This document shows positions 56,693 through 64,000 of a stretch of 64,000 bases of DNA, piece after piece. The stretch spans positions 11,750,376 through 11,814,375 of the forward strand of contig NC_092567.1 of the NCBI RefSeq assembly GCF_037975245.1. The letters run 5' to 3'. The DNA is from Apostichopus japonicus (lineage: Eukaryota > Echinodermata > Holothuroidea > Aspidochirotida > Stichopodidae). Position 1 is the first letter of the stretch; each line of letters begins with the position of its first letter. The notes below the pieces were generated by a model. It was not told the origin of the DNA and searched no databases. It was given only the letters and a program-made list of their open reading frames with translations. The translations under genes were made by a program, and so were the position numbers.

Positions 56693-59600
56693 GATTTAGG
56701 TTGTAAACTGTTAACATCTCCCAAATACTACAAACAGCGCCAGATAGAGCTCCAGTATAATACACATGGAACTAGTCTCGTATGATTGTGACGTCATCAA
56801 ATGCCTATATTCTCAAGACAATGGAATGGTGACTTGATGGAAGACTGTAACTTTTACATTCATTGTGAATGGATCTCGTAGAGAGATTAGGTTGTGTAAT
56901 AATATTAATAATTCCATACACAATAACGAAGTTAAGTAAAAGATAACTGTTCAATTTACATGTTGTTTTAAAGGATTAATTTAATCTAAATTTCAGTCTT
57001 TAAATATTATAGTCCAAACATGGAATGTTACTAAAGTTTCTTCACTTTCCTGGGTTTGTTAGATATTCACCTTTAAAATATGATAAATGTCTGGAATACT
57101 CCTTTTAATGCTAAAGTGATAATGACGTCAGCCCTTAAGTGCAGGCCTATGTATTCATGTTAATAATGTGATTTATACATTGAATATCTCAACAAAATCA
57201 AGTTTTGTAACTTCGTTCTTAAAACAGAGCATATTTAGATGATTTCAACAACATCTGTCCGTGTGGAATTTGTACTTCACTGTTAACATGTTATTTGAGG
57301 CCATAACATTTTTCTCATCCCATTGAGTTTTGTGTTGTATTTGATGAACTGGCATAACTGTCTCCGTATTATATTATATAGTCCAGTTACCTGCACTGAT
57401 AAACTCAGATGTTTAAGGTAACGTGTCTCAACATGAAACAAAATGTTATAGTAAAAGCAGCCTAGACTGAAAGCCAGTGGTCTACGACATAACAACATTA
57501 ATGTTGTGATTAAAGTCATCCTTTAATATGCTACATGTTCAACAACTTAGTTTTATGCGCTAAAATGTAGAAATGTATTTTGTTAGGTTTTGTTAGTCAC
57601 ATTGGTGTCGTTCGGGGGACTAGAGGGGTGGGTGATGGAGGAAAACGGTATCCTGTGACCATTTCTTAATTTGTTGTATATATAACGTTTGTAATGAGTT
57701 CACTGTACACTATCTATCTCTTATTAAGAGACATCGACCTCATCTTCGCCACCAACTGGTGACGTCACTGATTACCAAGTTGAAGAAAACAACAAATTTA
57801 CTTTTTATGTATCTTGAATTTAACTCGATGAAATTTAAAACAAAACGATAACAGAAAAGTACATCTTAGAAAGAATGATTAATTATGAGAAACTCTTCCA
57901 CTATTAAGTAAGATATATTACCCACCTACTAGGCGGATTTAACCACATGTAGCATACATAATTTAAATGTAATGATAGCGTTTTATATTATTTTTTGGAG
58001 ATGGGATGGGGTTTCTAGTGGATTCCTTCTCCATCATATCAAGGGATTAGGTTAACTTTGTAAACTTTAATAAAGAACTCCCAACAAGGATTCGATATCT
58101 TACATGATCATATATATAGGCTACTTAGTATTTTATTGTAAAGTGTACAACAAGTCTTTTCTTACGTTTTATTACCCACATTACTGTCCAAATATACTTT
58201 CTTTTCTAACTCTAAATTCGTTTGCTCTTCAAGGAAAATTCAAACTTGCTGAGAGCCAATCAAGCTTCTAATGACGTCATCTACCAACCACTACGTCATC
58301 AGTATAGGAGACTATATTTTCTTGGATGTCAACTATTGAGAGAGGAAAGAAAGAGAGCACAATCCCTATCTTACTCTTTGTGTGTATTTGGAGGAGCGGG
58401 GTGGGGTGGGGTTTTGGAGGGGTTAGATGACAAACCCATCACATTGGTGACCAAGTAGATGTTATAGTAGTTAATTGCACCACCATCAGAACGCTAATTT
58501 GTAGAATGGGAATTACACGGTAATGTGCCGTAGTTTTTCTGATTGTATTGTTTCCTAATTTGTAGCAAAGTCGTCGTTACTTTCAAAAATGAAGAGAAAG
58601 GTTTGTTCACCTACTCGTGTGTCCGTGATTAGATATTGCTGGACCTGCTCTCGCTCTCCACGCACTCCTCGTGTGCAGAGTATAACTTCCTTCATTGGTC
58701 CAATTGTAAGTAATGTTATGATTCATCCCAATTCCAGACCCATTTCCATACCTCCCACCCCCCCCCCTCCCCACCTCTACCCCGACAAACACTTGACCAC
58801 TCAGAAAATTAATTATACGTCTAATTATGTTAATATTTCTAAACGTATTGTTTTAAGCAGACGTGTTTGGAATGCTTTGGTTAAAATCTGTACATAATGT
58901 ATCCACATACACTCGCTAACTAGGAGTGCATGATTAAAATTTGTCTTCGTATTTCCTTTTACTACATTTTGATTTAAACTGTGACGTATCGGTTACGTAC
59001 TGTCTTAAATCTAACAAGAGTAGAGCCACATTAATTGTGTCAATGTTAAAACTAAATGACATTCATCGGTTATCTACAATACCATTGTGTTATTAAAATC
59101 GATCTACAAGAACTTATAGGTGATATTAATTAATATCTGTGATGTGTTTGTTCTAAGTCAGCATTTCTTCATTTCTTTCTGTTCCTATGAATTATCGTTC
59201 TTAACACGAAGACAAGAAGATAACGTCATGTTACGTCAAATCATATGATTTAAAATAACAAATGTATAGTATGTGCATATTAAGTTACTGAGAATTCAAT
59301 AACATCATCGATCAATACTTTTCATTTTATTCTTAAATATTATTTCAAGTTTCGCTTTATAATTATCTTTATTGATTTATGATCTGTCCGTTTCAAATCA
59401 TCATTTTAATAACTTAGTTTATTATCGATTTTACGGTATATCCTATTTGATGTTTTAACTGGTCCCTTCAGCGCACGAAGAATATAACATGAATGCTTCA
59501 AAATAGTTCACCGACAAACAAATATACACAAGTTTTTATTTAGTGTTAACGCTAACTCTTCGAAAATAACAGTCAAGTTAAGGGCGCTTTGATCATGCGC

Positions 59601-60375
59601 AGTTAGTTAAATCTCTCCAGGTATGATGATATGACGTCAATATAGAACTTTTAACATAACGAAATTAATTAATGAGATAGACAGGTTCCCATTAGTGTTA
59701 GCGCTGTTAATGGATATCATATGGTTATTTTTTATTTGCTAACTCTAAATTTTTGCAACATTTTGAAAGACTGTCTGTTGAAGTGTTCTTTACCTTTTGA
59801 CTCAAAAGAGACTGTAACGTCAAAAACCTTAAAAAGGAAAGTTGAGAAGAAAATGTAAATTTGACTTATTAAAAAGAATCATATGCTAAGCATCCTGTTG
59901 AAATTTGTATTCAATTTCTGCATTGCGTTTTGGATATATCGATTGCTGAAATTGTAACAGATTGTACCAAAAGTGAACTTGAAGCAAACAGGTGTGATGT
60001 CATAGTTGCACACTGACAGCAAAATATTCCATTTTTCTTATGTTTTTACTTCCTTAGTTTGACTTTGGATTGGAAAGGATCCTAACTTTGCTTTAGGGTA
60101 TGTGATGATGACAATACCTATTAATTGCAAAATACACATAGTTTAGTGCATACCAAGTTTTTATTCCTTATTGAAGGCAAACAAATATATGCAACGGTGA
60201 GGTCGTGTGCGTCTGTTACACTTGCTTGAGTCCGCGATAACTCAACAACGGAGTGATGCATATTTGTCATATTTGTTATGTAGATGTATTATAGTAAGAA
60301 GGTGTGCCCAATTTTTGTAGCACTGACCTTATGAAATTAATAAGGTTATGGTGTCGAATGTAAAACGTTTTACAT
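56693..60375. other. 3' flank, no gene recognised
   Basis: No supportable exon. TGACGTCA occurs at 56789, 57123, 57760, 58272 and 59632. ORFs at 58222 and 58589 run through G- and C-rich tracts and lack domains. Confidence 0.45.
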
Positions 60376-60960
60376 TGCAATAACTCCGCAACCCGAAGTC
60401 GGATTCCAGCCAAACTAGTTACAAGTTGCTGGTCAATATCTGGGCATCCCAAAATCCTGGACCCATTTTTGAACTGGTGGGACCAAATTTAATTTCCAAC
60501 TTAAATTTTGGGGCAACTTCTTTGGGCCCGAATTGTTGGGTCCCAATATTTTGGGACCATCTGAGCCCACATTTTCTCTCCATTGCAACACCACCGCAAC
60601 CCTAAGTCGGATTGTAGCCAAACTTGGTAAACAGTTGTTGGTTAATAGCTGTTACATGAATGCCATCTGGACCCCAATAATTCCGGACCCATTTTTGGGC
60701 CGGCAGGGCCCAACTTTTATTTTCAACTCAAATGTATTTTTTGGGGACAAGTTCTTTAGGCCCGAATTTGTGGGCGCAATATATTTAGGACCATTTGAGG
60801 GCATCGTTTTATTGGGCCCAATTTTTGGGAAGGGCCAACATTTTTTATCGCAATTACTCTACAACGTTTAAGTATATCTGATTGTATCTAATCTTGGAGT
60901 ACAGTTGTTGGTTAGTAGCTGGTACATATAGGCATACTTATTATGATAATGAGTGATGCA
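60376..60960. repeat. Tandem repeat, unit about 240 bp
   Basis: Two units and part of a third share 'ctccgcaaccc.aagtcggatt.agccaaact', 'agttgttggttaatagctg', 'cggacccatttttg', 'ggcccgaat' and 'gggacc/aggaccat'. GGGCCC- and GGGACC-type palindromes recur. Unit starts are near 60380, 60592 and 60850. Confidence 0.8.
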
Positions 60961-61304
60961 TACAACACTTTAATATTCCACTTACCGAAGAACCATAGTG
61001 ACCGTCGGGCTCTTGTTAATATTTTACAGCCTCCATTTACCCTACGTTGTTATTGTCGTCATATGTAAAGCCTTCGCTTTTAAGACGATACGATCATGTG
61101 AGCTTACATAATTCAACAAGATTGAATGCTGATAATGTTCTGTACATTAAGTAAGCCTTACATGCGATGTAACGCTCTCTGTGTTTTACTTTTCATTGTA
61201 TTATTTCCTTAAAGTGTTTTAGTTTACTGCATCTTTAAAAGTGTCTACTTGTTTGTGAGACTAAAGTAGAATCAAACCAACGATTTTTGTAATATTGTGT
61301 GATA

Positions 61305-61925
61305 TGTAAACTATCGATCATTTTAATAGTATGTAATAGGTAAGCTATTGATCATTGTAATATTATATGATAGGTATCTTTCGATCTTTTAATATTATGT
61401 GATAGGTAAGCTATCGATATTATGTGATAGGTAAGCTATCGATCATTTTAATATTATGTGATAGGTAAGCTATCGATCATTTTAATATTACATGATAGGT
61501 AAGCAATCGATCATTGTAATATTATATGATAGGTATCTTTCGATCTTTTAATATTAAGTGATAGGTAAGCTATCGATCATTTTAATATTATGTGATTGGT
61601 AAGCTATCGATATTATGTGATAGGTAAGCTATCGATCATTTAATATTATGTGATAGGTAAGCTATCGATCATTTTAATATTACATGATAGGTAAGCAATC
61701 GATCATTGTAATATTATATGATAGGTATCTTTCGATCTTTTAATATTAAGTGATAGGTAAGCTATCGATCATTTTAATATTATGTGATTGGTAAGCTATC
61801 GATATTATGTGATAGGTAAGCTATCGATCATTTTAATATTACATGATAGGTAAGCTATCGATCATTGTAATATTATATGATAGTTAGCTTTCGATCATTT
61901 AATATTATGTGATAGATAAGCTATC
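61305..61925. repeat. Minisatellite of about 33 bp with higher-order pattern
   Basis: The unit is close to 'gtgataggtaagctatcgatcattttaatatta'. A variant 'gataggtatctttcgatctttt' recurs at about 61370, 61530 and 61725, and a shortened unit (ctatcgatattatgtgat) also recurs, so a longer compound unit has been amplified. ATCGAT palindromes are frequent. Confidence 0.93.
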
Positions 61926-64000
61926 GTTGAGCAAGTCACTTTAAGACCTTTCCGCGTTTGAGAAAAAGTAATTTTAATTTTTGAGATACCTTTTCTTGCA
62001 TATTTGTTAAGATACAAGACTCGCAGATTTGAATAAGTTTTGACCGATCGGCTCTGTATAGTATATACCTTTAGTTTTATTCTTTCATTATCACAACAAA
62101 TGTACTAAATTTGGGGCAAATTGGTTAGATATATGTAGTATTTTAATGGCTGTTGGTTATATGGGAGAGAGAGGGGGCGGGTTGATGCCCCTTTATTTGT
62201 GAGTAATATTAATATTTGTTAATTGGCTTCAAATTGGCTTTAATTTTTATTTTAATGCGCTTTATAAATAGTTCTACTGGTTTCATTTTATTTCAGATCT
62301 TCTTTATTTCTTTATATTCCGATATTTTCCTTCGATTTAGAACAATTCTTAGACTACATATAATACTTGCTCTATAATTATTGTTATATTTAATCATTAA
62401 TTATTAGATTGCATTCTATTTCAACCATTAATTAATTTTAATTTCTTTTAAGATTTAGTTTGCTTTATTTGGTACCTCCTATTTCTATTTTATAAAATTA
62501 ACCTTGTATATTACCCACGCGTAATACAGTGATTATTAGAGGAATATAGTTAAATGTTATGATAATAACAATGGCTGGCTGTCTACCGTTATACCATTGA
62601 TTGTGTTACTCAAAATCAAACTAAAACACTGTCTCAGACATTAATTAATAACAATGACATGTTTTGTTTTTTAATCCAGTTCTTTGTTACATTATGATGA
62701 TCTCTAATGATGTGTCCTCGAAGACAATAGGAACACGTAACTCTGACGTATTAACGTATGCTTTTAACATGATTGCTACGAAGATATTGTTCTGTATATT
62801 AAACATTAACCTTAAATGTGATGATCGGCTCTCCATACATATCTTTCATTCTTCTTGTATCATTATTTTGCTTCTTCTTATTACTGGTGCTGCTTGATGA
62901 TTAATAAATATTCATGATCTCTACATTGTAATTCAGCTTTTGTCGTATTTGCTTCAACCCAATTGGATATTATGAAGCCATATAGTTTACCGATATAACC
63001 CAAGCCCTGTCACGCAAAATTGAATATATTTACATATCTACAAATACATATTAAAATATAAATATGGAAGAAATCACTGCGTTGCGGTATCTGTTTATGA
63101 TATTACATATTTCGAAGGATATATTTATCCCTTCATTTTGTAATTGTTCTTGGTATCTCCCGTATTTCTGCATGTAAGTACAAATATACAATGTTTGCAA
63201 CAAACAAACTTGTTCCCTTTGAGGCGATCCTGGTCTCTCATTGTGATACAATTACAACCGATTCATCCCATTTATCTGTTACTATATCATAAGTTCATAT
63301 CGTAGAATCTTATGATGAAATTATTGATATGTATAGATATTGTAATGTCAATGGAAGCAATAAAAGAAAACTAATCAGAGAAATATTTTCAACAGTATTA
63401 TCGCTATGCAACATCATGGAGCGGTAATAGCTCCATGGTAACATGTAGTCTATGTACTAACTTGTAATTTTAACCTCTTACTCTTTTTCCTGTCCCGCGT
63501 CAAGGTCACACAGAAGGTTATGGCAATACAGTAACTCTCCGGCAAAGCAGGTTAATCTGGTATACTTGCGGTTTAGATTAAGAAATTCTCCTTATGAAAG
63601 TGTTGATATCGCCATGTGTGCCTTTAATTTAAACTTTCTCTTCAAGTTCATCCCAACATTTTCTAGAAACAAGTGCTTTTGCAATAGATTTTAAACTTCC
63701 AACTTATTTCATTTCAATCAAATATTCAAGAGGGTATAATCAAATGATCGTATGTGCTCAATTGCTCAATTTGGCATATGGTGACCATTATCTGATTTTT
63801 TGGGGTTATTACGATATCATCTCCAGGCAGGATTTTAACGGTTATACGTATCCCTTGTATAGCTGACAGATTGTGATGCGTATCTGTGTCCATTTGCCTT
63901 ATTCGTGTTGATTGTATCAAGAGGGAAGTGTATTCCTTTCCTTTGGTAACAAATCTTATTTGGTTTATGTTCCGACAAGATGTAGAACGGGGATCCTGAC
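61926..64000. other. Right end of window, nothing recognised
   Basis: AT-rich. Short ORFs at 62664, 63051 and 63726 have no domain and no convincing splice context. Confidence 0.45.

Noticed and set aside
61305-61925. CRISPR-like array
   Set aside because: Units abut with no unique spacers and the context is eukaryotic.

Overview
The window is animal nuclear DNA, AT-rich and full of repeats. Introns follow GT-AG rules with good polypyrimidine tracts, AATAAA signals are present, and mobile elements and micro/minisatellites fill most of the space. An invertebrate deuterostome, most likely an echinoderm, is my best guess (LRR exons of innate-receptor type, multicopy SAM-domain genes, style of repeats). 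The sequence alone does not prove the species.

Backbone. One plus-strand gene with leucine-rich-repeat (LRR) exons spans about 3.0-56.7 kb. Three LRR exons (3043-3251, 11048-11124, 44746-44905) join in matching phases. Two further exons (56044-56108, 56579-56667) would extend the frame to a stop followed by AATAAA at 56687. The second complete intron is 33.6 kb long and holds nearly everything else of interest.

Inside that intron is a nested block. The outer layer (21105-41098) has TGTTCAAACG termini and a 7-of-8 match in its flanks. It contains a 17.5-kb insertion (22947-40419) with hAT-like CAGTGGCGTC termini and a perfect 8-bp target duplication, ATAAACAG. A nearby paralogous repeat shows the uninterrupted target site. 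Inside that insertion lie two units of about 7.9 kb in head-to-head orientation (23319-31164 and 31878-39783). Each is bounded by outward-facing TACAC(G/T)CTAA(G/A)AA termini and TTGGGCAA-type subterminal motifs, and each carries one SAM-domain gene. The minus-strand gene (25104-30875, seven exons, 367 codons) looks intact. The plus-strand gene (about 32211-37857) is a diverged paralogue whose last exon is out of frame. Both loci also have a zinc-finger-like reading frame just downstream of the SAM exon. This pair of gene-carrying units is the best candidate for an undescribed system.

Other mobile DNA: two short hAT-type elements with perfect 8-bp duplications (13330-14101 and 43490-43868); two copies of a 22-bp-repeat-armed inverted-repeat element carrying a conserved small ORF (19396-20093 and 41198-42281); a TTAA-flanked element with a perfect central hairpin (53866-54489); an element with inverted minisatellite arms (18012-19110); a tRNA-derived SINE (37047-37193); and a frameshifted Myb/SANT-like (trihelix) ORF (20706-20993).

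The 3' half of the LRR gene is strikingly rich in the palindrome TGACGTCA (13 copies between 42.9 and 59.7 kb, three of them in a 20-bp-period array at 50547). From 56.7 kb to the end I see no convincing gene, only tandem repeats (60.4-60.96 kb and 61.3-61.9 kb).
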